A DNA stretch of 64,000 bases, from assembly GCA_030737835.1 (NCBI GenBank), contig CM060854.1, positions 20,353,356 through 20,417,355 of the forward strand, in the 5' to 3' direction. The notes beneath the pieces are model-generated. The model was not told the origin of the DNA and did no database searches. It was given only the letters and a program-made list of their open reading frames with translations. This stretch comes from Acorus gramineus (Eukaryota; Streptophyta; Magnoliopsida; Acorales; Acoraceae). Positions 35,331-47,056 of the stretch are shown in pieces. Numbering within the stretch: the stretch's first letter is position 1; the number at the start of each line of letters is the position of its first letter. A program made the position numbers and the translations under genes.

Positions 35331-35417
35331 GATAACATGAGTCTTACAGATAATTGCAAGCTAACAATATATAAAACACTTAAGACTTACAAGTCAATGG
35401 AAGACTTGGGTGAATAG

Positions 35418-35711
35418 TTACACAGGACAAGACTGGTGTTCCCTTTGTCCGCAAGAAAGGATGACACCCATTTTTTTCTCCCGTGTTCACAAAAGGCAAA
35501 TCTTCTTGTTTTGATCTTATTTCATATATGGATTACAGAAGATGTTTAATGATGGTGAAGGGATGCAGGTCGACCTTGCTTCAACTTTCCCTCCTTCGTT
35601 ATCAATAAAGTTTCCCTTGTTGTCCTTATTTTTGTGCATTTTCATACTTTTGTAAAGTTTGTTTCTCCACAAAAATACAAAAAATGATTACCAATAAAAA
35701 AAAAAAAAAAA
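35418..35711 (+). mobile_element. LINE 3' end (copy d)
   Basis: Matches 49754-50019, starting inside the last codons of the RNase H ORF (TTACACAGGACAAGACTGG) and running through the stop, 3' UTR and poly(A). Its left edge is a deletion junction, not a retrotransposition end. Confidence 0.75.
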
Positions 35712-36240
35712 TTAATGGAGCTTAGGTCAAGTCCACTGTGAAAGATATGTGGGTGATGAAGTCACCATGGCAGAAGACTTGGGGTCAAGTCAACTCAAAT
35801 CGAACAATTTTCTTGTGTATCCGACACAGTGGGACATATTGTCTAGATAGACTTCCGAAAAGACTTTAATTAAGACCCGTGGATAGATAATAAGACACGG
35901 AACACCCATAAAGAAAAGTTCAGGCGCCCGTGTGGACGTGTGGTTTAATAATATAACTATTCTTGTGATTGATAGCAATTATAATAAAAATACCTGATAC
36001 CTGTATGACGTGGAATATAAGGTTAGAATAATAAAAAATAGATGAGAATAGCTAAAAAAGTTGTTTATTTTAATAGAATTAACCCCGATAGTTATGTCTA
36101 GATAAGTTAGGATAAGGCCTGATAACTATTCTAAGGAAATGTTGAAATTGCTTATCAAGGCTTATCTATGCCAATTGATAAAAATACCCTTCTCTGTCAT
36201 TTTAAAAAATTTATCTCACCTAACAGACTCACAGTGGGAC
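35712..36240. repeat. Duplicated block E, copy 1
   Basis: Paralogous to 37214-37770, 40990-41560 (part) and 50027-50330 (part): GGTCAAGTCCACTGTGAAAG, GATAGACTTCCGAAAA, GTTCAGGCGCCCGTGTGGAC, CCCCGATAGTTATGTCTAG. Non-coding. Confidence 0.8.
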
Positions 36241-36800
36241 ATGTTGTCTAGATAGACTTCCGAAAAGACTTTAATTAAGACCCGTGGATAGATAATAAGA
36301 CACGGAACATATTACTAAGAAATTTTCATGTTAATCATATCTACAAATGGCCAAAATGTAAATTCCATAGATTTTATATTATATATAAAGGATGTGATGA
36401 TATCTATTTAAAGTTTATTTAATTTTTAATATGAATTCATCCATCTTCTCTTTTTTTCTTTTTTTCATTTGCATAGTACTTAGAAAATTTGATGCTAATC
36501 ATGTCTACAAATATCTACAAATGGCTAAGAATTTAAACTTTGATAGTTTCCTAATCTGATCCAGGATTTTTAAAATGTCAATAAAATTATGAAATTTATT
36601 TAAATTATTTAAATCATGATATTTCCTCAACTTATTTACTCAACATTTTAATTATATCTTTAAATTTGAATGTTAAATTCATTTTTTTTATAGATATTAT
36701 CCAAATCACAAAGTAAACTTTCAATTTGAGATATTTTCAATGAGGGCATCATTGGAAATTTACAGTAACAAAAAATTATGTCATTCTAATATATAAAGTT
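36241..36800. other. AT-rich spacer
   Basis: Begins with a partial repeat of block E (GATAGACTTCCGAAAAGAC to GACACGGAACATA, 36249-36310), then AT-rich DNA with two copies of a short motif (ATGCTAATCATGTCTACAAA-like). No gene seen. Confidence 0.5.
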
Positions 36801-37917
36801 TACAGTAACAAAAAATTACAGTCTTACAGATAACATAAGTCAATGCAAGCTAACAATATATAAAACACTTAAGACTTACAAGTCAATAGAAGACTTGGGT
36901 GAATAGTTACACAGGACAAGACCGGTGTTCCCTTTGTCCGCAAGAAAGGATGACACCCATTTTTTTCTCCCCTGTGTTCACAAAAGGCAGATCTTCTTGT
37001 TATGATCTTATTTCATATATGGATTACAGAAGATGTTTAATGATGGTGAAGGGATGCAGGTCGACCTTGCTTCAACTTTCCCTCCTTCGTTATCAATAAA
37101 GTTTCCCTTGTTGTACTTATTTTTGTGCATTTTCATACTCTTTGTAAAGTTTGTTTCTCCACGAAAATACGAAAATTGATTACCAATCAAAAAAAAAGAA
37201 AAAAAGAAAAAGAAAATCAATGGAGCTTAGGTCAAGTCCACTGTGAAAGATATGTGGGTGATGAAGTTTAGGTCAACTCAAATCGAACAATTTTCTTGTG
37301 TATTTGGAACGGCTTTGTGTGTCTTTCCAATTGAAGATTCAATCTCTCTATCCGACACAGTGGGACATGTTGTCTAGATAGACTTCCGAAAATAATTTAA
37401 TTAAGACATGGATAGATAATAAGACACGGAACACCCATAAAGAAAAGTTCAGGCGCCCGTGTGGACGTGTGGTTTAATAATATAACTATTCTTGTGATTG
37501 ATAGCGATTACAATACAGATATCTGGTACCTGTATGGTGTGGAACATAAGGTTAGAATAATGAAAAATAGATGAGAATAGCTAAAAAAAGTTGTTTATTT
37601 TAATAGAATTAACCCCGATAGTTATGTCTAGATAAGTTAGGATAAGGCCTGATAACTATTCAAAGGAAATGTTGGAATTGCTTATCAAGACTTATCTATG
37701 CCAATGGATAAAAATACTCCTCTGTCATTTTAAAAAATTTATCTCACCTAACAGACTCACACAGATTTCAAAAACTGTCATATCCATCAAATCAATCATA
37801 TATCTCTCATACTATTCCCAGGGGGTATAATTGTCATTTAAAAATCATAAACTCTTATTCATTTATTATCAACCATTTATCATCACTTTATCCAAGGTGA
37901 ACCAAACAAAAAAAATC
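36801..37917. repeat. Local duplication: scar tail, LINE end (copy e) and block E, copy 2
   Basis: 36820-36906 repeats 35325-35417, 36907-37213 repeats the LINE 3' end with the same left junction as copy d, and 37214-37770 repeats block E. The shared junction shows that copies d and e arose by duplication of one deleted form. Non-coding. Confidence 0.8.
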
Positions 37918-37925
37918 ATTTTTAC

Positions 37926-38889
37926 CAGTGGCGTAGCCAGGATTTATGTTCAGTGGGGGCAGACAATAAGAAGATGGAGATTGATATGTCCAGTCTCGTG
38001 TGCAGCTTCGTGTGTTATCCTCATTGGGGTTTTTTTTTTTAAATATATATATACTCACCTATTGATCAAATACATACTGCTATACAAGTTGAAGTAAATA
38101 TATATACTGATGCATTTTTAAAAAAAAAAAGAAAAAAATTACATCTCATACACTAATAAAAATTATACACTACAATAAAGCAGTGTAACACAGTATACAC
38201 TGTCTTATTGTAGTGTATCAGTGTATGAGGCTGCAAAATAGACTAAAAGTGTATCAACGCTCTAAGAAAATTTTGTTACAGGGATTTGAGAAAAAAATAT
38301 TGAAGTTAAAAAATGAAACAAAAACCAACTAAAAAAATGAATGAGTAAAAAATAAATAAAAGCAACTCTTTTAATTCTCACAAAATATATGGGATTAATT
38401 TTTAAAAAGGGAACTTAAGATTAAAAATATATATATATAACCATTCATAAACATTGTCGCACGTCATACTCACACATCCTAAAGAAAATATGACATCAAA
38501 ATTCATCATTTGATATTCATTTGATGTATATTTTACTTTTCTCAATAAATAAAGAGTTCATCTGGATTGATTATCTATCGACTATCAAGATAAAAAAATC
38601 TCATGTTATCATATTTTGCATCTCTAAAAAGAAAATAAACAAAAATCAATAAAAAAAATAACATTATTTAAACTTTGACAAAGAAAAGAGATTTAAGATA
38701 ATTACACGTCATTAATGGGCCCATGCATAGAAGAGAGTTGGACTGGTTGTGGGGGATGGTGTGAGGGCATATATCACATAACATTGGTTAATTTCCATTA
38801 CAAACATAGGTCGCAATAGGGCATTAAAGCTTAGAAATTTTTTAGTGGGGGCAGCTGCCCCCAGTGGGCCTAAGCTGGCTCTGTCCGTG
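37926..38889. mobile_element. Non-autonomous hAT-like element
   Basis: 964 bp bounded by 8-bp target duplications ATTTTTAC (37918-37925 and 38890-38897). The ends are imperfect inverted repeats, CAGTGGCGTAGCCAG and CACGGACAGAGCCAG (10 of 15). The paralogue at 41565-41572 has ATTTTTAC once with no insert, which confirms both borders. No transposase is visible. Inside, TACACTACAATAA/TTATTGTAGTGTA (38166-38178 and 38205-38217) forms a 13-bp hairpin. Confidence 0.85.
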
Positions 38890-39617
38890 ATTTTTACGTT
38901 TCCCAATGAGAATAACAAAAAAGACAACCAAACAAAAAGTTGTTTATTCAGCATGGATTGTTATCTATTCCAGTATAGCTATCGGGAGCGAATAACCTAA
39001 TATCACATTTCATAAGGAATAAGCAATTAATTCCACTATTCAAATAAAGGCTAAAGAAGTGGTTAAATAGGTTAGATGAATGAACACATATTGTCTAGCA
39101 AGATACAGTTATTACATTGATTTAATCAGGGAATTAACGAGTGCAATTTAATCAATTGGGTAGTCTTGGAATCATCGTTTAATGATTTTGTTATATTGTG
39201 GATTTTGGATGAACATCATATCATTTTTTGGACTTGGGTAGTCTTGGCAACATCGTTTGAATGATTTTGTTATATTGGGTAGTCTTTTGAGGTTTTGCTT
39301 AATTAAGTTTATACCTTTGAGATCCTTCAAATTAATTTTCATTTTTGTGGACAAATTAACATGTTTTATGACTTCCTATATTAACTCTCTAGCAAATTTA
39401 ATTTATTTAGTATTTTTTGGGGACAATTAATCATGTAAACGTGTCATGGGACATTTGCTCTCCAGCAAAGTTACTTTATTCAGTACTCCACAAGTCAAGG
39501 AATTTAAATTGGAATTAAATTTCCAGAAATTTGGATTGTTTGGGTGTTCTTTGGAATTGATAGAGGAATTGCTATTGAAGGTCAATGTAAAAAATTGTGA
39601 TAAATTTTTTTGAGTGC

Positions 39618-39897
39618 TGATACACACAGTTCGTTTTTCAGCTCGTTTTTCAGCCCTATATGCTATGATAACATAGTATATACTGCACTAACATAGTGTA
39701 TACTACACTATCATAATATACACTACAGTCCATTTTTTTTATTTTTTCACCATGAAAAAAATACACTAATGTATCTTAGTATATACTTCATTTCATATAA
39801 ATAGCATTCACTTCAAAGGGTGAGTGTATAATTGTATAAAAAAAAAGAGAGGGGTAATGGACTGTAATTGAGGCTGCAAATGGGACTACGTGTATCG
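39618..39897. mobile_element. MITE of a window-wide family (copy D1)
   Basis: About 280 bp. Left end TGATACACACAGTTCG..TTTTCAGC; reverse complement of the right end CGATACACGTAGTCCC..TTTGCAGC; about 20 of 28 positions match. The inside has repeats of AGTATATACTGCACTAACATA and AGTGTATACTACACTATCA. Related copies: 50913-51190, 42295-42508 (truncated), and pieces near 1215-1365, 6775-7255, 11053-11285, 20410, 30025, 49255 and 53705. No clean target duplication found. Confidence 0.6.
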
Positions 39898-40542
39898 TTT
39901 TTCAAATTTATATACAGAATGAACCACATATTCTGTGGATTTGAAACTTGATAGACATAAGGCTTGAGAAATGATGTCCAACCCATGGCCCATTAGATTT
40001 AGGGTCAGTTTAGCGTATATTCTTAATCTCTTTGTTCTAGAACACGTAGAAAAATTGCATTTAATTATCGTCTAGATTTACATTGATTTTTGAAAAGCCC
40101 AGACACAATTTCTCCTTCAAAAATTTCTAATCGGTTTTAGAAACAATGCACAAATTACATGAAATCTCTAATCGGTTTTAGAAAAATATATACTTGATTA
40201 AAAAAAATACAAGAAATATTTCATGTAATTCATTCAAGTATTACTTTAACTTTTGTGAAAATATGAACAAATATATACATCTTCCAAACAAATACAATGA
40301 ACATGTTGGACTAAAATAACCCAATGAAAGATTGTCCCTGAAATTTTACTTAATGAGCCTACACCATGATTTAGTCCTATATTGAGTAATGAAAATAGTT
40401 TATTCCTTAGTGTGAATATAATATACATTTATAAATCAAGATCCATTTTAAAGTAGTTAGCATGTTAAAGGGACTTTAGTTTATTTTTATTTTTTTCAAA
40501 AATCTTTTATGGGTAGTAATAAAATCAACAATCTGCTTTAAG

Positions 40543-40872
40543 TTTTTTTTTTATGGTTAAATCAATTTTGTATTTCTATATGAAAAAGAAATTTACAAAT
40601 AAGTGATACGGGATACACAGCCTTGAGTTCATGGGGGAGAGATTAAACTGCCCATAGAAACCAAGTTCAAAAAAGTGCAAAAGGGCTACATTAGTGATTT
40701 TTTGCGAGTGAAAGGGAGCCCAGCCTTGTCTGCTTGTATCGCTGTCCTTAATTCAGGCCATACATCATAGTCAAATAGGATGGCTTCCCCCGGGCTGATT
40801 TAAAGGAAGCTAACAGGTCATCTGGGCAGTTGCCCTCCCTGTGGATGTGGGAAGCTTCCCACTCATCCAGAG
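40543..40872 (-). pseudogene. LINE 3' end with RNase H tail, minus strand (copy D1)
   Basis: The plus-strand T-run near 40540 is the poly(A). Minus-strand translation of the far end gives WEASHIHREGNCPDDLLASF, the His...Asp end of the LINE RNase H domain, then a 3' UTR ending before the A-run. Repeated at 51840-52168. Confidence 0.75.
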
Positions 40873-40989
40873 ATTACTAAAATATCATCTATTGTATTGA
40901 GGTACAATACATATTTAAATTACATATTATGATTATTCATAATGAAAAAGATAAACAACATCAGGTAATATATAAGAAACGCACAATAT

Positions 40990-41564
40990 GATATTCATAA
41001 TGACACGGTGAGACATGTTGTCTGGATAGACTTCCGAAAATAATTTAATTAAGACCCGTGGATAGATAATAAGACACGGAACACCCATAAAGAAAAGTTC
41101 AGGCGCCCGTGTGGACGTGTGGTTTAATAATATAACTATTCTTCTGATTGATAGCAATTACAATACAGATATCTGTATGACGTGGAACATAAGATCAGAA
41201 TAATGAAAAATAGATTAGAATAGCTAAAAAAAATTGTTCGTTTTGATAGAAGTAACCCCGATAGTTATGTCTAGATAAGCTAGGATAAGGCATGATAACT
41301 ATTCTAAGGAAATGTTGGAATTGCTTATCAAGGCTTATCTATGCCAATGGATAAAAATACCTTTCTCTGTCATTTTAAAAAATTTATCTCACCTGACAGA
41401 CTCACACAGATTTCAAAAACTATCATATCTATCAAATCAATCATATATCTCTCATACTATTCTCAAGGTGTATAATTGTCATTTAAAAAATTATAAACTC
41501 TTATTCATTTATTATCAATAATTTATCATCACTTTATCCAAGGTGAACAAAATAAAAAAAAATC
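40990..41564. repeat. Duplicated block E, copy 3
   Basis: From GTGAGACATGTTGTCTGGATAG onward it follows 35820-36230 and 37360-37917, including GTTCAGGCGCCCGTGTGGAC and CCCCGATAGTTATGTCTAG. It continues into the unoccupied hAT target site at 41565. Non-coding. Confidence 0.8.
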
Positions 41565-42508
41565 ATTTTTACGTTTCCCAATAAGAATAATAAAAAAAAA
41601 ACAACCAAACAAAAAGTTGTTTATTCAATATGGATTGTTATCTATTCCAATATAGCTATCGAGAGCGAATAACCTAATGTCACACCTCATAAGGAATAAA
41701 CAATTAATTCCACTATTCAAATAAAGGCTAAAGAAGTGGTTAAATAAGTTAGATGAATGAACACATATTGTCTAGCAAGATACAGTTATTACATTGATTT
41801 AAAAAGGGAATTAACGAGTGCAATTTAATCAATTGGGTAGTCTTGGAATCATCGTTTAATGATTTTGTTATATTGTGGATTTTGGATGAACATCATATCA
41901 TTTTTTGGACTTGGGTAGTCTTGGCAACATCGTTTGAATGATTTTGTTATATTGGGTAGTCTTTTGAGATTTTGCTTAATTAAGTTTATACCTTTGAGAT
42001 CCTTCAAATTAATTTTTATTTTTGTGGACAAATTAACATGTTTTATGACTTCCTATATTAACTCTCTAGCAAATTTAATTTATTTAGTATTTTTTGGGGA
42101 CAATTAATCATGTAAACGTGTCATGGTACATTTGTTCTCTAGCAAAGTTACTTTATTCAGTACTCCACGAGTCAAGGAATTTAAATTGGAATTAAATTTC
42201 AAGAAATTTGGATTGTTTGGGTGTTCTTTGGAATTGATAGAGGAATTGCTATTGAAGGTTAATGTAAAAAATTGTGATAAATTTTTTTGAGTGCTGATAC
42301 ACGCAGCTCATTTTATAGCCCGTTTTGCAGTCCTTTACGCTATGATAATGCAGTATATACTGCACTAACATAGTGTATACTATACTATCATAGTATATAT
42401 TACAGTCCATTTTTTTCATTTTTTCATCATGAAAAAAATATACTAATGTATCTCAGTATATATTTCATTTCATATAAATAGCATTCACTTCAAAGGGTGA
42501 GTGTATAA
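41565..42508. repeat. Duplicated block D, copy 2 (truncated)
   Basis: Follows 38890-39835 closely, starting at the empty hAT site and ending inside the MITE (42295-42508), where sequence identity stops abruptly after GTGAGTGTATAAT. Confidence 0.85.
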
Positions 42509-44391
42509 TCTATATTATCTATATTACTATATAAAAGTCTCTTAAACCAAAAACTTGCCATTTGACCATTTTGCCCTTGTTAATCCATTGAATCCCATTA
42601 CAATCCATTCATACCACTTTAATCATAACCATTTTACCCCTACATTTCTATTCAATCCTATGAAAATCAATTTACATCATTTTAATATCATTCATAATTT
42701 ATTCTAATACATACATTTCATCATATAACATATTTATTAATTTATAATAAAAATTAGATATCATAATATTATCATGATAAGAGAATGCTTATAAAATGAA
42801 AGGATATTCAAAATATAATCGCCATAACCAACTTAAATTATATTAGTATATTTATTAATTTACTTAAATTATATTAGTATATTTATTAACTTATAATTAA
42901 AATTAAATATAATAATATTATCTGCATAAGAGAATGCTTATAAAATGAAAGGATATTCAAAATATAATTCACTGTAACCAACTAAAATTAGATTAGTATA
43001 TTTATTAACTTATAATTAAAATCAAATAATATAATATTATTAGGATAAGGGAATCCTTATAAAATGAAAGGATATTCAAAATATAATTCACTATTAGAAT
43101 ATATTTTATACTGTATTTTGATTATGAAAATTATGTTGTAACATATTTGAGAATAAATTCTTATTCATATTTTTTATCATTTGAAATTAGATTAATATAT
43201 TTATTAACTTATAATTTAAATCGAATATCATAATATTATCAGGATAAGGGGATGGTTATAAAATGAAAGAGTATTCAAAATATAATTCATAGTTAGAATA
43301 TATTTTGAATGATACTTTCATTGTAAAAATTTATGTTATAACATATCTATGAATAAATTCATTTTCATGTTTTTATTGACATTCTTCAAAGCATACAATA
43401 CCTATCTATATTTAAAACATTTTTTGTTACTATAATTTATTACCATAATTTATTAATAATTATTACTCCATTATGAATTCAATTATTAATGACAATATCA
43501 AATACCTGAAATTAAATCAATTCTTTATTATTTATTATTCACCAGGTCATTCAACTCTTCCCCTACCTATCTTGCAATAAATAAATAAATAAATCCTCCT
43601 CTACCCATGTTGACCGACTATCAATTATTCAAAACTTAATCGTCTCCTATTTGTTTATAATCTTATCCACGTTTGTCAATAGTTCATTTTCACCTCTTCC
43701 ACTATTCCTGTTTCATCTCCTCCTGTGTCCCCCGATGTAGTGACGACGCACCATCTCCGTCTCTCTGCCACTATTTCTGTCTTCACTTTTATCGTGCACT
43801 CTGATGAATTTTTTTCTGTGTGAGTCCTCTTATTTATAATTTTTTTTATAGATTGATTGTGCGAGTGAGCATGAGACCCCTATTGAAGCTTGTTGTGGCA
43901 CAAGGATATTTGGGGCTAATTCATGAATGGTATAATTTATCATTTCAATAAAAAAAAATTCTACACATTGAATTCTGTTTTATTATCTATATCAATTGAT
44001 TGAGCTCATTTTTTTCGTGATTCTTTCAATTTTAGTGTTTAATGTTACTGACCAAATGACAAAGAAAATTACAGATGAAAGCATCATACAAAACTTGTAC
44101 AATGTAAGTGTTCTTTTACTCATTTTGTTATGTTAGCTACTGATTGTTTGTCAAAGAACTCCTGAATTTCAATTATATTGTTTGTCTTTATTATAATTTG
44201 TGGATTGGTTTTTTTACTTAATTGTATATTTATTTCATTCACTTTATAGATCACAAAAAAAAAGGTGGTTTCTTCTTGATTTACTTAAGGATTAAATTTT
44301 CCATTGAGTTGGTGGCTTATCATATACTATTTCCTTGGATAGAATTTGATGTTGAGTTGATATATCAGATACCAAGAAGAAAAAGAGAAAA
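42509..44391. other. Single-copy AT-rich segment between duplicated blocks, possibly Helitron-derived
   Basis: Not repeated elsewhere in the window. It starts at the break in block D with TCTATATTACTATATAAAAGTCTC, which is reminiscent of plant Helitron 5' ends, but I find no convincing 3' hairpin plus CTRR. About 42690-43310 holds four degenerate tandem units marked by ATAAAATGAAAGGATATTCA. A GC-richer, C/T-rich stretch at 43670-43800 has no long frame. Confidence 0.35.
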
Positions 44392-44927
44392 AGTTAACTA
44401 GGATGGTAAATATGTATAAGTTCTACATATTTCAATGGTATAAAAATAAATAGGTTATTTGGAGTGGTATAAATTTAAATAGCACGTTTTTTAATGGTAT
44501 ACATGCAAAAAACCCTATATTCTCCTAGCACGGTGTATGAATTTTTTTTTTTTTTCAAAGAGAGAGAAATGTGTTAGTTTATCTAAATATATAATTTATT
44601 TTTTGTAGTAGTGTGTTCTTCGATACAGCAGTTTATATTTAAAAAAAAAACAGTAAGTATTGAAGACAATGTTACAGGACATATCAATTAAAAGAAAAAT
44701 CACTGAGCTTGGATTAAGTAATGAAACAGTTTTCTTGCGTATTTGGGACGGCTTTGCATTAAGTCCACTGTGTAAACTCTGATAGATGGACATTTGAAAA
44801 GAATCCTAGAGTTTGTAAATATATAATAAGGCACAAAACCAAGAAAGCAGTGATGTATATAAAGCAATGATGTTGGACTGTTTTGAGTGATGATATCATA
44901 AACTATTGATTGTGTTTTAAGCCTAAT

Positions 44928-45493
44928 TGTTAGAATAAGAGAATAATAATAATAATAAGACCTAATTTTGAGAGAGGGACTCAAGTCCTTTATATAATAG
45001 TATAAAATAGAATTATACGTGTAACACAATAATATAATATACGTTTAATCTAACACAATAACACCACATCTCAAATTCTGAAGGGTAGAACCATTAGAGT
45101 TTGCATAAAAATGATAAACCAAAATCTTATCCTAATAAACACTTCCAATCATCGAAAAACGAAGTATTTTTTGCAAAATGCAAATGTTGATATTCTCATG
45201 GTGTCTTCTACTCTATTCTCGCGACCTTTAGGTTGTTTGTGCATTTTAGAATTCGTAGGTGTCAAAAGTCCCCCCCCCCCCCACACTCCGATTGAAGACT
45301 CCTAGATCAGAGTGGGGAAGATGAAAGAGAAATTTTTGTGAATCTAAGATTTTTTAAGTGGCTCTGATATCACGAATAAGAAAAAAAATAATGAGATCGA
45401 CTTAATTCTATTAGAGAGGGACTCAAGCCCCTTTATATGATAATACATAATAGTGTTGTAGGTGTAACACAATAATACATTTGTAATCTAACA
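44928..45493 (-). mobile_element. TRIM retrotransposon, copy B
   Basis: Left repeat 44928-45055 is TGTTAGA...TCTAACA, perfect 7-bp inverted ends with the TG...CA expected of an LTR; right repeat 45373-45493. Complement of the primer-binding site, GCTCTGATATCA, at 45361-45372. Same structure as copy A. Confidence 0.8.
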
Positions 45494-47025
45494 CTTTAAT
45501 AATAATAATAAAGTTTTATTATTTGATTAATTGTGGATAATTTGTGAACGAAATGATAGAACGTTTGAGTTCATGTCAAATGAAACATTTTTCTTGACAT
45601 TTGAAAAGAATCCTAGACTTTGTAAAATAGATATATAATAAGACACAAAAACCAAGATTTGGACTACTTGGGTGATGATATAAACATTTAATAGATAACT
45701 ATTTAAGTATAAATAAAAAATAATAATTTTTTATTTGATGGTGATTTTAATCATAATAATAAAGTTTTTGTTGTTTGGTTGATCGTGAATAAATTGAGGA
45801 TAAAATATTAAGAAGACATGGAAAAAGAATTATAAATGTAAAAATTGAATTTAAATTATGTGACACTCAATTTTTTTACATATCAAATATGGTCTCATAT
45901 ACTTTATTAACCCCCTCCACTAACTATAACATGTACATATCTTGTTGAAAAAAATTTATATTTTTTAATAAATATTATCATTCAATTAATTGAAATATAT
46001 ATTTTATATTTTATAAAAGCAAATACCTTATTAGATGAAGTATATAACTTTTATAAAATAAATACATAGACAAACTTTGGAGTACTGAAAATACAACTGA
46101 GTAAAAATTATCTTTTTTTGTTTTTCCAGTTATTGTTGATAAACATCATATCATGCTTTGCGGAGCATTTCTCCGAATAAATCAAAGCTATTATCTTCTC
46201 TCCTACTCCACCCAAACAAAATCTATTATAATAATAAATTTTTTATTATTTAATTGATCATGGATGAACAAAATGATAAAATTTTTGAGGTCAAGTCAAA
46301 TGAAACATTTTTCTTACGGCTTTGCATTCTTTCCTTGGAACATTCATTCAAGTCTCTCTCGGACTCACTACTAGACATATTGTATGCTATAGACTTAGAA
46401 AAGAATCCTAGACTTTGTAAAATAGATATATAATAAGACAAAAAACCCAAGATTTAGGACTGCTTGGGTGATGAATATAAACTATTTTAAAATAAATAAC
46501 TATTTAAGTATATAAATAAAGAATAATAATTTTTTATTTGATGGTGATTTTAAACATAATAATAATTTTTTTGTTGTTCGATTGATAACGGATAAATTAG
46601 GGATAAAATGCTAATAAGATGTGGATAAAGAATTATAAATGTAAAAAATGATTTTGAACTTTGTGACACTCAATTTTTTTTATGTCTCAAATATAGTCTC
46701 ATATATTTTGTTAACCCTTCACTAACTATAACAAGGTGCATATATATTGTTGAAAAAATTCACATTTTTTCATAAATGATATCATTCAATTAATTGAAGT
46801 ATATATTTTATGTTTTATAAAAATAAATACCTTATTAGATGAAGTATATAACTTTAAAAAAATAAATACATAAACATTTTCCTTTTTGTTTTTACAGTTA
46901 TTGTTGATAAACATCATATCATGCTTTGGAGAGCATTTCTCCCAATAAATCAAAGTAGTCATCTTCTCTCCTTCTCCACCCAAACAAAATCCTTGAGAAT
47001 GTGGAATATTATATATATATGTTTC

Positions 47026-47056
<31 letters not shown>

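Larger units (their letters stand above)
30712..35417. repeat. Macro-duplication block A, copy 1
   Basis: Aligns from end to end with 44392-49220; a partial third copy is at 52300-53690. It carries a TRIM, several AT-rich repeats, RLP 3'-flank fragments near 33415-33490 and 34085-34195, and an RLP deletion scar near its right end. There is no gene. Differences are mainly small indels and the length of TA tracts. Confidence 0.9.
38898..40985. repeat. Duplicated block D, copy 1
   Basis: Nearly identical to 50330-52270 over about 2 kb and to 41565-42508 in its first part. It contains a MITE and a minus-strand LINE end. Any short frames it shares with the other copies are simple consequences of the duplication, not genes. 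Confidence 0.9.

Noticed and set aside
39172..39354. Small frame repeated identically at 41849 and 50467
   Set aside because: Its conservation follows from recent block duplication; there is no domain and the surrounding DNA is equally conserved.
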